From Pedobacter sp. B4-66 (GTDB lineage: Bacteria; Bacteroidota; Bacteroidia; Sphingobacteriales; Sphingobacteriaceae), in assembly GCF_018492665.1 (NCBI RefSeq), contig NZ_JAFVME010000010.1, positions 62,001 to 126,000 of the forward strand: 64,000 bases of DNA, written 5' to 3'. Position numbers and translations under genes: made by a program. The notes beneath the pieces are model-generated. The model was not told where the DNA came from. It made no database searches and worked only from the letters and a program-made list of their open reading frames with translations. How positions within the stretch are numbered: position 1 is the first letter of the stretch; every line of letters begins with the position of its first letter. Positions 33,605 to 42,509 of this stretch are shown here, in pieces.

Positions 33605-34276
33605 ATGAAATTAAAATCTTTACTAATCGCCTCCATGTTTTTAGTTGCACCTTTTGCAATTAAAGCTCAAACCATCCAAATTTCAGCATCAGAAGCTGAT
33701 GCAAAAATCATTGTAGATGGTCAAATCTTAGGTACTGGAAATGCAAAAATCAAAGTTCCTAAGAATTCTTGCGTTAATGTTAAAGTCCAAAAAGCTGGAT
33801 TTTTAAGGTACGAACAAACTTTCTGCAATAAGAAGGGAATGGCTGAACCACCAAAGAAACAGTTTTTTGACATGAAGAAGGATGATGCAGAAGAAGCTTC
33901 AATAAAAACTGATCAGGCTAACATTGACTTTTCTATTGAAATCAATAAAAGTCAGGATGTAGGTGAGGTCTGGAAACGTGCAAATCAAATTGTAACTGAT
34001 TATTTTGATGCCATTGAAGTTGCAGATAAAGAAACATCTTATTTACGTACATCATGGAGTATTCAAAGTTTCCAACAAAATACGATTAGAACAAGATTAA
34101 TCATTAAGCTATCTAAAAGCGAACCTCTGACCTATAAAGTTAAACTTGTGAGTGAATTTTCTGGAGCTCCTTTAACAAGTGTAAAAGCTGACGAACAGTT
34201 TCACGATTGGGATCGTGTATTGAGAAAATATCAAAATGTGATTTCTGATTTTACAACCCGTTTAGGAAACCAATAA
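33605..34276 (+). CDS. Unknown secreted protein with PEGA-like N-terminal domain
   Basis: I start at the ATG at 33605, which opens a signal peptide (MKLKSLLIASMFLVAPFAIKAQ); a start at 33572 would add 11 residues in front. The mature protein (about 200 residues) begins with a PEGA-type beta domain (ASEADAKIIVDGQILGTGNAKIKVPKNSCVNVKVQKAGF, read in parts) and has one Cys pair (NSC, FCNKKG). The C-terminal part (about 100-222: GEVWKRANQIVTDYFDAIEV, TIRTRLIIKLS, KYQNVISDFTTRLG) is unrecognised. It ends before a strong terminator hairpin and is monocistronic. Confidence 0.75.
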   Translation: MKLKSLLIASMFLVAPFAIKAQTIQISASEADAKIIVDGQILGTGNAKIKVPKNSCVNVKVQKAGFLRYEQTFCNKKGMAEPPKKQFFDMKKDDAEEASIKTDQANIDFSIEINKSQDVGEVWKRANQIVTDYFDAIEVADKETSYLRTSWSIQSFQQNTIRTRLIIKLSKSEPLTYKVKLVSEFSGAPLTSVKADEQFHDWDRVLRKYQNVISDFTTRLGNQ

Positions 34277-34306
34277 TTATTAAATACCCTCTATACACAA
34301 ACGCCA

Positions 34307-34335
34307 CACTGAAATAAACTCAGAGTGGCGTTTGT
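34307..34335. terminator. Hairpin between convergent genes
   Basis: ACAAACGCCAC (34307-34317) pairs perfectly with GTGGCGTTTGT (34325-34335). The T-tracts are weak, but the hairpin lies between two convergent genes (33605-34276 plus, 34362-35807 minus) and likely ends both transcripts. Confidence 0.6.
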
Positions 34336-34361
34336 ACTTATAATCTATCTGTTTTACTATT

Positions 34362-35807
34362 TTACCTATTCGGCTTTTTTGTTAGGTAATATACTGGTAT
34401 TCCTATTAGCATAATCAACACCCCCCAACCACAAGTATCTGTCTTATAGATTAGCAATGCAATACTAAGCGCAGAGGCTACAATGATATAAAGCATAGGG
34501 AGAACCGGATAGCCAAAAGCGCGATAAGGACGCTCTGCATCAGGCATTTTTCTTCTTAAAATAAATATCCCGTAAATGGTAAGAATATAGAATATCAACA
34601 CAATGATCACTACAAAATCCAAAAGGGCACCATATCTTCCTGTTAAACACAATGCAGATGCCCATGCACCTTGCACCCATAACGCCCATCCCGGTACATC
34701 AGCCCCATTTAAGGTAGCTGCCTTTTTAAAAAACAAACCATCCTTTGCCATCGTATAATATACACGGGCGCCTGCCATAATTAAACCATTGTTACAAGCA
34801 AACGTAGAAATCATAATCATCACTGCGATGATAATAGTACCTGCCTGCCCAAAAATGTACTGAGCTGCAACAACAGCCACCCTATCAGATTTTGCTGTAG
34901 TAATCTGATCTAATGGCAATACGGCCACATACATCAAGTTCGCCAAAATGTAAATTATGCTGACAATTAAAGTCCCTAAAAACAGACTTAAACCAACATT
35001 ACGTTGAGGATTTTTAATCTCACCTGCAATAAAGGTTACTCCCGCCCAGGCATCACTAGAAAACAAGGACCCAACCATTGCTGCAGAAATCCCTGAAAGT
35101 AACAAGCTTCCGCTAATAGGGCTCCAGGTCATAGTATCTAGGCTGAAAGAGCGTGTTTCCCAGGCATTGGCCCAGTTTGCGTTCCAAACCTCAGCCTTTG
35201 CCGCAAGTGTAAACCCAAAAATAATGAGGCCAAATAGTGATAGGATTTTTATAATGGTTAAAACTGTTTGAAGAATTTTACTGTCTTTAACACCACGACT
35301 ATTTACGAATGTTAGAAAAACAATGGTTACAATAGATACCAATTGGGCTGCACTAATAGCGTAATGTTCTGGCACTCCCTTGTCGCTCACTCCAGTTTGA
35401 ATTTGCCATAGAACATTGTTCTCGCTAAAGGGTTCATACAAATAAGCTGCAAACTTCGAAAAAGCTACCCCCACCGCAGCTATAGTACCTGTTTGTATCA
35501 CCGCAAACAGACTCCAGCCGTATAAAAAGGCAATCAGCTTATTGTAAGCTTCCTTTAAATAAACGTATTGTCCGCCAGCTTTTGGAAACATTGCACTAAG
35601 TTCTCCATAACTCACTGCGGCAATAATGGTAATTATGGCTGTAACAACCCAGATAAGAATTAGCCAACCCGCAGAACCGACTTGTCGTGCGATATCGGCA
35701 CTTACTATAAATATCCCGGACCCTATCATAGAGCCGACTACGAGCATAGTGCCATCTAACAGTCCCAGTTCTCTCTTAAAAGAACCGTCTTGATTTTCTT
35801 TATCCAT
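34362..35807 (-). CDS. APC-family amino acid permease (LAT-like)
   Basis: A 481-residue, 12-helix transporter. Helix 1 has VGSMIGSGIFIVSADIAR, the substrate-binding GSGIF motif of LAT/YkfD-type amino acid permeases; then YGELSAMFPKAGGQYVYLKEAY, LFSSDAWAGVTFIAGEIKNP (helix 6) and a C-terminal helix pair ending YYLTKKPNR. It is monocistronic, minus strand, and ends before a shared hairpin. The exact amino acid is unknown. Confidence 0.9.
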   Translation of the reverse strand: MDKENQDGSFKRELGLLDGTMLVVGSMIGSGIFIVSADIARQVGSAGWLILIWVVTAIITIIAAVSYGELSAMFPKAGGQYVYLKEAYNKLIAFLYGWSLFAVIQTGTIAAVGVAFSKFAAYLYEPFSENNVLWQIQTGVSDKGVPEHYAISAAQLVSIVTIVFLTFVNSRGVKDSKILQTVLTIIKILSLFGLIIFGFTLAAKAEVWNANWANAWETRSFSLDTMTWSPISGSLLLSGISAAMVGSLFSSDAWAGVTFIAGEIKNPQRNVGLSLFLGTLIVSIIYILANLMYVAVLPLDQITTAKSDRVAVVAAQYIFGQAGTIIIAVMIMISTFACNNGLIMAGARVYYTMAKDGLFFKKAATLNGADVPGWALWVQGAWASALCLTGRYGALLDFVVIIVLIFYILTIYGIFILRRKMPDAERPYRAFGYPVLPMLYIIVASALSIALLIYKTDTCGWGVLIMLIGIPVYYLTKKPNR

Positions 35808-36145
35808 ATGGTTGGTTTGATTGGTTGTTTTTTTGCATAATTCAAAAACACTGATTTTATACAGGTTAAATATGATACTGCTCTGCTAAGATATTTAAAA
35901 ATACAGAACAATGGGATGACCTGAATATTAAAATTTTTGAGGAGGAGTTGTGATTTGCGTAGTTCTTTAGGATCAGGGAACCATAGGCAGATCAACCAGA
36001 GATAAAGCAGGAACGATCATTGTTTCATTCATCCCTAATTAGGTTAATAGCAATCATAACTCCCTGTTCAAAAAACCCGATTAAAAGCAACCAATGGCAT
36101 AAATCCTTAGTCTCTAAAAAAGGTTAGTAATCAATTCATTAAAAA
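35808..36145. other. Divergent intergenic region upstream of the pyrophosphatase promoter
   Basis: This 338-bp AT-rich stretch separates the minus-strand permease and the promoter of hppA. A minus-strand frame of 79 codons crosses part of it, but it overlaps the permease start in another frame and has no support. I saw no repeat or RNA gene here. Confidence 0.4.
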
Positions 36146-36176
36146 TTTGGTAATTTCATAAACACGCTTATTTTTG
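36146..36176 (+). promoter_or_regulatory. Near-perfect Bacteroidota promoter of the pyrophosphatase gene
   Basis: TTTG at 36146-36149, exactly 19 bases, then TATTTTTG at 36169-36176: both boxes and the spacing match TTTG-N19-TAnnTTTG. Transcription should start near 36183, leaving a leader of about 148 nt before the ATG at 36331. Confidence 0.7.
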
Positions 36177-36182
36177 TAAAGC

Positions 36183-36330
36183 CCGGTCTTGCCAGCTAAA
36201 TGACTTAAGTGCTTTAAGGTAATGGCGAAAAAGGGTAACCAGCCAGCTACAAACAAATGACTTTAGCCATTCTGTGAGCAACTAAAGTCGACAACTAACA
36301 ACCAAAATAAACTAAACAATTAATCAAAGT
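36183..36330 (+). promoter_or_regulatory. Long structured 5' leader of hppA with a duplicated element
   Basis: The leader holds GCCAGCTA (36191-36198, 36242-36249) and AAATGACTT (36198-36206, 36255-36263), each twice in the same order. The first copy is followed by a small CTTAA/TTAAG hairpin. In the second, GACTTTAG (36259-36266) pairs with CTAAAGTC (36282-36289). A duplicated motif plus hairpins before a single transporter gene suggests cis regulation, possibly ion- or nucleotide-responsive. I do not recognise a known riboswitch class. Confidence 0.45.
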
Positions 36331-38697
36331 ATGGAGTTTTTACAGAACAATTTAATCTATTTTATTCCCGCATTGGGTTTAATTGGCATCATTGTGATGG
36401 CAATTAAAAGCGCATGGGTAAACAAACAGGATGCAGGTGATAAGAACATGCAGGAACTGGCTGGCTATATTGCAGATGGTGCAATGGCATTTCTAAAAGC
36501 TGAGTGGAGAGTCCTTAGTATTTTTGTTGTATTTACGGCGGCTTTGCTTGCCTACTCCGGAACTGTACATGAAGTTAATGGTGTAGCATTACACTCTAGC
36601 TGGATCATATCTATTGCTTTTATTATCGGTGCTGTGTTTTCTGCAACCGCAGGATACATTGGCATGAAAGCAGCAACCAAAGCGAATGTGCGTACTACAC
36701 AGGCAGCAAGAACTAGTTTAAAACAAGCTTTAAAGGTTTCATTTACCGGCGGTACTGTAATGGGCTTGGGTGTTGCAGGTTTGGCCATTTTAGGTTTAGG
36801 TGGTTTGTTTATTGTTTTTCTTAACATCTTCAATGTTGTTGCGCCAAACAGCACTGAAATGAAAACAGCGATAGAAGTACTAACAGGATTTTCACTTGGA
36901 GCTGAATCTATTGCACTTTTTGCACGTGTTGGCGGTGGTATTTATACAAAAGCAGCCGATGTTGGTGCCGATTTAGTGGGTAAAGTTGAAGCAGGTATTC
37001 CGGAAGATGACGTTCGTAACCCGGCAACTATTGCTGATAACGTGGGTGACAACGTGGGTGATGTGGCTGGTATGGGGGCAGATTTATTTGGTTCTTATGT
37101 AGCAACTATCCTTGCTACAATGGTATTAGGACAAGAAATTGTGGCTGCAGATAATTTTGGTGGGATGTCTCCTATCCTACTACCAATGGTGATTTGTGGA
37201 TTAGGGATTATATTTTCGATAATAGGAACTTGGTTTGTACGTATTAAGGGTGAAGACTCGAACGTACAAACAGCTTTAAATCTGGGTAACTGGGGGTCAA
37301 TTGTAATTACCGCCATTGCTTCTTATTTCATCGTAATGTGGATGCTGCCTTCGAACCTACATTTGCGTGGTGTAGATTTTACAAACATGGATGTATTTTG
37401 CGCAATCATAGTTGGTCTTGTAGTTGGTACTTTAATGAGTATTATCACAGAGTATTATACTGCGATGGGAAAAGGTCCTGTTAATTCAATTATCCAACAA
37501 TCTGGGACCGGACATGCTACAAACATTATTGGTGGTCTATCTGTAGGTATGAAATCTACTGTTGCTCCTATTTTGGTTTTAGCTGGTGGTATCATTTTCT
37601 CTTATGCTTTTGCAGGTTTATATGGTGTAGCAATTGCCGCAGCGGGTATGATGGCAACTACAGCCATGCAATTGGCAATTGATGCTTTCGGTCCGATTGC
37701 TGATAACGCAGGGGGTATTGCTGAAATGAGTCAATTACCTCCTGAAGTACGTGAGCGTACTGATAATCTGGATGCGGTTGGAAATACCACGGCCGCTACA
37801 GGAAAAGGATTTGCAATTGCTTCGGCAGCCTTAACTTCTCTTGCTTTGTTTGCAGCGTTTGTTGGTGTGGCCGGCATTTCTGCTATCGACATTTATAAAG
37901 CGCCGGTTTTAGCTGGTTTGTTTGTAGGGGCAATGATTCCTTTTATTTTCTCTGCATTGTGTATTGCGGCAGTTGGTAAGGCAGCTATGGATATGGTACA
38001 GGAAGTTCGTCGCCAATTCCGCGAAATCCCTGGTATCATGGAATATAAAGCAAAACCGGAATACGAAAAATGTGTAGCTATTTCTACTAAGGCTTCTATT
38101 CGCGAAATGATGTTACCCGGTGCAATTGCACTTTTAGTCCCTATTATAGTAGGCTTTGGTTTCAAAGGCGTTTTCCCTTCGGTAAGTTCTGCTGAAATAT
38201 TAGGTGGTTTATTGGCTGGTGTTACCGTATCAGGAGTACTTATGGGAATTTTCCAAAGTAACGCAGGTGGTGCATGGGATAACGCAAAAAAATCATTTGA
38301 AAAAGGTGTAGAGATCAATGGCGAGATGCATTATAAAAAATCTGAACCACATAAAGCATCAGTAACAGGTGATACCGTTGGAGATCCTTTTAAAGATACA
38401 TCTGGACCTTCAATGAACATCCTTATTAAGCTGATGTCTATCGTTTCGCTGGTTATCGCGCCATATATTGCTGTCAGCCCTAGTAATGCCACCTCAGCAA
38501 AAGCAGAAATCACCAATTCAATTCAGGTTTCCCCAAAAAAATCGGCATTAACACAGGAAATGGCCAAAAACGTAAAAGCTTTACCTAACGAAATATCTAA
38601 AAGCATTGAATTAACTCAAATCAAAGTGGACAACACTCCAGAAACAGCAGACAAACGATTGAGAAAGTCAATTACCGACATTAAAACTCAACCTTAA
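36331..38697 (+). CDS. hppA: Membrane-bound proton/sodium-translocating pyrophosphatase, K+-dependent type
   Basis: A 788-residue protein with about 16 membrane helices. It carries the PPi/Mg motifs DVGADLVGK (from D210), EDDVRNPATIADNVGDNVGD, DNAGGIAEMSQLPPEVR and, near the C-terminus, DTVGDPFKDTSGPS. In GNTTAATGKG the residues at the diagnostic positions are Ala488 and Gly491, the K+-dependent signature; K+-independent pumps have Lys and Thr there. Na+-pumping forms belong to the K+-dependent group, so Na+ transport is possible but not shown. After the last helix there is an unusual Ser/Lys/Thr-rich tail of about 70 residues. It is monocistronic, with its own promoter and terminator. Confidence 0.95.
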   Translation: MEFLQNNLIYFIPALGLIGIIVMAIKSAWVNKQDAGDKNMQELAGYIADGAMAFLKAEWRVLSIFVVFTAALLAYSGTVHEVNGVALHSSWIISIAFIIGAVFSATAGYIGMKAATKANVRTTQAARTSLKQALKVSFTGGTVMGLGVAGLAILGLGGLFIVFLNIFNVVAPNSTEMKTAIEVLTGFSLGAESIALFARVGGGIYTKAADVGADLVGKVEAGIPEDDVRNPATIADNVGDNVGDVAGMGADLFGSYVATILATMVLGQEIVAADNFGGMSPILLPMVICGLGIIFSIIGTWFVRIKGEDSNVQTALNLGNWGSIVITAIASYFIVMWMLPSNLHLRGVDFTNMDVFCAIIVGLVVGTLMSIITEYYTAMGKGPVNSIIQQSGTGHATNIIGGLSVGMKSTVAPILVLAGGIIFSYAFAGLYGVAIAAAGMMATTAMQLAIDAFGPIADNAGGIAEMSQLPPEVRERTDNLDAVGNTTAATGKGFAIASAALTSLALFAAFVGVAGISAIDIYKAPVLAGLFVGAMIPFIFSALCIAAVGKAAMDMVQEVRRQFREIPGIMEYKAKPEYEKCVAISTKASIREMMLPGAIALLVPIIVGFGFKGVFPSVSSAEILGGLLAGVTVSGVLMGIFQSNAGGAWDNAKKSFEKGVEINGEMHYKKSEPHKASVTGDTVGDPFKDTSGPSMNILIKLMSIVSLVIAPYIAVSPSNATSAKAEITNSIQVSPKKSALTQEMAKNVKALPNEISKSIELTQIKVDNTPETADKRLRKSITDIKTQP

Positions 38698-38718
38698 ACA
38701 TCATTAGTATTAAAACAA

Positions 38719-38753
38719 AAGGGATTTTGAAAAAGAATCCCTTTTATTTTTAG
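38719..38753 (+). terminator. Intrinsic terminator of hppA
   Basis: AAAAGGGATT (38719-38728) pairs perfectly with AATCCCTTTT (38738-38747) and is followed by ATTTTT. It lies 22 bp after the hppA stop. Confidence 0.85.
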
Positions 38754-38829
38754 ATATATTTTATTTAGGTTTGAGACTTGTAATATAAACTAGACGAGTT
38801 ATAGATACACTTTAACTAAACTTTAAACT

Positions 38830-40527
38830 ATGAATTTTAGAAAGTCAATTGACTTACTTACACAAGAAGCTGCTGAAAGTGGTGAAGGAACCTTAAAACG
38901 GACCCTTGGCCCCGTCAATTTAGTGGCTTTGGGTATTGGTGCAATTATCGGGGCGGGACTATTCTCGATAACGGGATCTGCGGCAGCCAATAACGCCGGA
39001 CCCGCAATTACCATCTCTTTTGTTATTGCAGCTTTAGGTTGCGCTTTTGCAGGCTTATGCTATGCAGAATTTGCATCAATGATCCCTGTAGCAGGTAGTG
39101 CTTACACCTATTCGTACGCGACAATGGGTGAATTTATTGCCTGGATTATAGGCTGGGATTTAGTACTGGAATACGCACTAGGTGCCGCAACCGTTTCAAT
39201 TAGCTGGAGTAGGTATCTGGTCAAGTTCCTCGCATATTACGACATCCATCTACCAGCGCAGGTAACCATGTCACCTTTTGAAACAGCAACGCTACTTGAT
39301 GGAACAGTAGTTTCTGGTATGTTTAACTTACCGGCTGTATTTATTATCGTCTTAATGTCCTTTGTGCTGATAAGAGGAACCAGCGAATCAGCATTTATCA
39401 ATGGTCTTATTGTAGCAATCAAAGTAGTTATCGTGTTTATTTTTATCTTATTAGGATGGAAATACATTAACGCAGATAACTATTCACCATATTTTATTCC
39501 GGCTGATAAACCAGGTCACGAAAGTATGTTTACGCATGGATGGGGAGGTGTTATACGAGCCGCCGGAATTGTTTTCTTCGCCTACATAGGCTTTGATGCA
39601 GTTTCAACTGCTGCTCAGGAAGCTAAAAACCCTAAGAAAGACATGCCTATTGGTATCCTGGTTTCTTTGTTCATCTGTACAGTTCTTTATATCCTTTTTG
39701 CTCACGTAATGACTGGTGTTGCTAATTTTGACATGTTTAAAGGTCAGGATGGTATCGCTCCGGTTGCTGTTGCAATTGATAACATGGGTGTTAAAAATGC
39801 GGCTGGTGTTGTTGTCCCTGCTTATCCATGGTTAAATAAATTGATTATCCTGGCCATTTTAGGTGGTTATGCGTCAGTTATCCTGGTGATGCTATTGGGT
39901 CAATCAAGAGTATTCTTCTCTATGAGTAAAGATGGTTTATTGCCTAAGGTATTCTCTAAAGTACACCCTAAATACAGCACTCCGGCAAAAAGCAACATAT
40001 TGTTCATGATATTTGTAAGTTTATTCGCTGCCTTTGTACCTGCAACCGTAGTTGGTGAGATGACCAGTATTGGAACCTTGCTTGCATTTATTTTGGTATG
40101 CATTGGCATTATCATTTTAAGGAATAGAATGCCTGATTTACCTCGCGCATTTAAAGTGCCATTGGTACCACTTATCCCTATTTTAGGTGTTGCGGTTTGC
40201 TTAGGTATGATGGTATTTTTACCTCTTGATACCTGGGTTCGTTTATTGGTGTGGATGATTATTGGTATTAACGTATACCTTTTCTATGGTATCAAAAACA
40301 GTTTACTATCCGACAATATTCAAACTACGATTGCAAGAAGCAATAAGGTTGTTTCTTACGTAGGTATGGGACTTGCTGTTTTGTTGATTATAGTGGCGTT
40401 AATTCACCATAAAATCACTGATGGTAAAGATGTCGGTCTATACTATTTTTCTTTAGTATTTGCAGTTGCACATATCGGCTTATACTTATACCGCGCTTCA
40501 ACCTCTAATCAGGTTAAAGCAAAGTAA
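38830..40527 (+). CDS. APC-family amino acid permease (cationic amino acid transporter-like)
   Basis: A 565-residue protein with about 14 predicted helices, longer than the 12-helix LAT type. Helix 1 includes GIGAIIGAGLFSITGSAAANNAGPAI (split); then CYAEFASMIPVAGSAYTYSYAT, GWDLVLEYALGAATVSISWS and FFAYIGFDAVSTAAQEAKNPKKDMPIG, characteristic of the CAT/YfnA branch. It likely imports a neutral or basic amino acid. It stands alone between two clear terminators. Confidence 0.92.
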   Translation: MNFRKSIDLLTQEAAESGEGTLKRTLGPVNLVALGIGAIIGAGLFSITGSAAANNAGPAITISFVIAALGCAFAGLCYAEFASMIPVAGSAYTYSYATMGEFIAWIIGWDLVLEYALGAATVSISWSRYLVKFLAYYDIHLPAQVTMSPFETATLLDGTVVSGMFNLPAVFIIVLMSFVLIRGTSESAFINGLIVAIKVVIVFIFILLGWKYINADNYSPYFIPADKPGHESMFTHGWGGVIRAAGIVFFAYIGFDAVSTAAQEAKNPKKDMPIGILVSLFICTVLYILFAHVMTGVANFDMFKGQDGIAPVAVAIDNMGVKNAAGVVVPAYPWLNKLIILAILGGYASVILVMLLGQSRVFFSMSKDGLLPKVFSKVHPKYSTPAKSNILFMIFVSLFAAFVPATVVGEMTSIGTLLAFILVCIGIIILRNRMPDLPRAFKVPLVPLIPILGVAVCLGMMVFLPLDTWVRLLVWMIIGINVYLFYGIKNSLLSDNIQTTIARSNKVVSYVGMGLAVLLIIVALIHHKITDGKDVGLYYFSLVFAVAHIGLYLYRASTSNQVKAK

Positions 40528-40549
40528 CAAGGCATAATCATATAATAAT

Positions 40550-40578
40550 AAAAGCCACCTCTACAGGGTGGCTTTTTT
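40550..40578 (+). terminator. Intrinsic terminator of the CAT-like permease
   Basis: AAAAGCCACC (40550-40559), loop TCTACAG, then GGTGGCTTTTTT (to 40578) with a T-tract inside and after the arm. It is 22 bp after the stop. Confidence 0.85.
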
Positions 40579-40592
40579 ATTGTTAATTAATT

Positions 40593-40600
40593 TACCTTTG
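40593..40600 (+). promoter_or_regulatory. Candidate -7 box of the MarC gene
   Basis: TACCTTTG is an exact TAnnTTTG match, 15 bp after the preceding terminator and 18 bp before the ATG at 40619. No -33 TTTG is found at the normal distance. Confidence 0.4.
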
Positions 40601-40618
40601 TAGCGTAAATTAACTGCT

Positions 40619-41188
40619 ATGGAATTCAATTTTCGACAAATTCTATCTACTTCAATGGTGCTTTTTGCAATCATTGATATTCTGGGAGCTATACCTGTAG
40701 TAATTGAGCTTAGAAGGAAAGCCGGACACATTGAATCTGAGAAGGCTGCCATAGTTGCAACCATACTTATGGTTATCTTTTTATTTGCTGGTGAAACGCT
40801 TTTAAAAGTTATCGGACTTGATGTTGAATCGTTTGCCATTGCAGGTTCTTTTGTAATCTTCTTTATCGCTATGGAAATGGTACTTGGTTTAACTATTTTT
40901 AAGGAAGGTGATGCGCCGGAAACTGTATCTATTGTGCCACTTGCATTTCCTCTAATAGCGGGCGCAGGAACCATGACTACCCTCCTTTCATTGAAAACTG
41001 AATATGCCACTCAAAACATCATTGTCGGCATTATCATCAATATGCTTTTTGTTTACTTCGTGTTAAAGAATACAGAACGTTTAGAGAAGCTCTTTGGGAA
41101 ATCGGGCTTAAATGTTTTAAGAAAGGCTTTTGGAATTATTCTTCTTGCTATTGCCATCAAATTATTCAGAAACAACACCGGCTTGTAA
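40619..41188 (+). CDS. MarC-family integral membrane protein
   Basis: A 189-residue protein with about six helices. It shows the MarC/UPF0056 signature: FAIIDILGAIPVVIEL at the N-terminus, FLFAGETLLKVIGLDVESFAIAG (split) and VPLAFPLIAGAGTMTTLLSL in the middle repeat. The family is predicted to be transporters of unknown substrate; the old multiple-antibiotic-resistance link is not supported. A 39-codon frame follows 36 bp later. Confidence 0.92.
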   Translation: MEFNFRQILSTSMVLFAIIDILGAIPVVIELRRKAGHIESEKAAIVATILMVIFLFAGETLLKVIGLDVESFAIAGSFVIFFIAMEMVLGLTIFKEGDAPETVSIVPLAFPLIAGAGTMTTLLSLKTEYATQNIIVGIIINMLFVYFVLKNTERLEKLFGKSGLNVLRKAFGIILLAIAIKLFRNNTGL

Positions 41189-41224
41189 CAAAACGCCATT
41201 TTGATGATCTAAAATAAAAAGGCT

Positions 41225-41344
41225 ATGAACAGCTTCGAACAATTCACGTTGATTATTGGTGTGCTGGCCATATTATTTGAAACCATAGGCCACATGAAGG
41301 GGAAGATTAAGCAATGGTTTGGTACCCACGGGCAAAACCATTGA
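41225..41344 (+). CDS. 39-residue single-pass membrane peptide (candidate)
   Basis: ATG at 41225, TGA at 41342-41344. The product has a hydrophobic helix (about 6-22: QFTLIIGVLAILFETIG) and a basic, aromatic tail (KGKIKQWFGTHGQNH). It lies 36 bp downstream of marC on the same strand and ends 1 base before the stop of the convergent methyltransferase gene. The composition is typical of a real small membrane protein, but there is no homology evidence. Confidence 0.45.
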   Translation: MNSFEQFTLIIGVLAILFETIGHMKGKIKQWFGTHGQNH

Positions 41345-41345
41345 A

Positions 41346-42509
41346 TTATTTCTTAATGAATCGGGCAATGAACATGGTATCGGCTTTATCCTTATAGCCT
41401 TTGATCACTTCCATTGTTTCGAGTTCTAACGGTAAATTTTCTTCAATCCACGCAACCACTTCTTCATTTTCCTGTTTAAATACTGAACAGGTAATGTACA
41501 CTAAAGGCTTTCCGGTTTTTAAATACTTAACTACATTGGCTGCAATTGCAGTTTGTAGTTTGGAAAAATAACTGATTTTATGGTTTTCAAAATAGTAAAG
41601 CATTTCTGGTGTACGTCCCCAGGTACCTGAACCTGAACATGGCGCATCCAGAATTATCCCATCAAATTCGTAGTGGTGAAGATCCTGGTCGTTGTTCTGA
41701 AGTAGATCTAATACTTTTTTCTGATACTTTTTTAATCCAGCTTCTCTGAAACGCTCTTCAAGGTTATTTAAGCTATTTTCTCTTACATCGCTAACCAACA
41801 ACTGCACATTAGGCTCAAGATCGTGTAGAAGCAAAGATTTGCCGCCTGAGGCTGCACAGCAGTCCCACCAGTAATCCCAGGTTTCAGGCTTAAAGAAATC
41901 TCCTGTTTTTTGCGAGGATAAATCCTGTATCTGATAATATTGTTGAGAAGGCACAATCTGTTCTAATTTAGTGCCATTTGGCAAAGCCAACGTAGTCGTA
42001 CTAATTTCTTCAACAGCTATTTCCGCGTCTTTTATAGTTTTAACCAGCTGATTTATATAACTCGATTTAACTCTTATAAACAAATCAGGCTGTATAAAAA
42101 AAGACTCATAAAAATCTTGTTTTTCGACTTCCTTACTCAGGTTTTCATTAAAGATAAAAACCTCAGAGAGTTTAAAAGCAGGAAATTCATCCTTTACTAA
42201 AGCTATCTTCTTTTGAACAGATAGGTTTATGTGATCCTTTAACTTAGGCAGTTTCTCTTCAACTACCAAACTTAAGGTTTGATTGCAAAGGAAATCGGCA
42301 ATTGCCAAACGAAGTACAGTATCTTCATTTATTAGTGCCTTACCTAGTCTGAAAAAACTATAAATATATCTGGTAGCCCAACGCCTATCAGATGACCCCA
42401 TTTGTTTATGCTGCTTAAAATAAGTAAACAAAAACCGATGTAATGGCTGTGTGCCATCGTAGTTTTTAAAAACTTGTTCAAATGCTCTGATTTGGTGTTC
42501 TAACCTCAT
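41346..42509 (-). CDS. RsmB/NOP2-family SAM-dependent RNA (cytosine-5) methyltransferase
   Basis: A 387-residue protein. The N-terminal 190 residues are helical and divergent. The C-terminal Rossmann domain has WWDCCAASGGKSLLLHDL (SAM loop), LLVSDVRENSLNNLEERF, the motif IV cysteine in LDAPCSGSGTWGR and the motif VI catalytic cysteine in YITCSVFKQENEEVV. These two cysteines define m5C RNA methyltransferases. The target, rRNA or tRNA, cannot be decided. It overlaps the upstream lipoprotein gene by 4 bp. Confidence 0.9.
   Translation of the reverse strand: MRLEHQIRAFEQVFKNYDGTQPLHRFLFTYFKQHKQMGSSDRRWATRYIYSFFRLGKALINEDTVLRLAIADFLCNQTLSLVVEEKLPKLKDHINLSVQKKIALVKDEFPAFKLSEVFIFNENLSKEVEKQDFYESFFIQPDLFIRVKSSYINQLVKTIKDAEIAVEEISTTTLALPNGTKLEQIVPSQQYYQIQDLSSQKTGDFFKPETWDYWWDCCAASGGKSLLLHDLEPNVQLLVSDVRENSLNNLEERFREAGLKKYQKKVLDLLQNNDQDLHHYEFDGIILDAPCSGSGTWGRTPEMLYYFENHKISYFSKLQTAIAANVVKYLKTGKPLVYITCSVFKQENEEVVAWIEENLPLELETMEVIKGYKDKADTMFIARFIKK

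Noticed and set aside
35756..35995. Minus-strand 79-codon frame upstream of the LAT-like permease
   Set aside because: It overlaps the permease start in another frame, has no signal or motif and no ribosome site.
37893..38318. Minus-strand 141-codon frame in the pyrophosphatase gene
   Set aside because: Shadow of a long, highly conserved membrane protein; no start context or homology.
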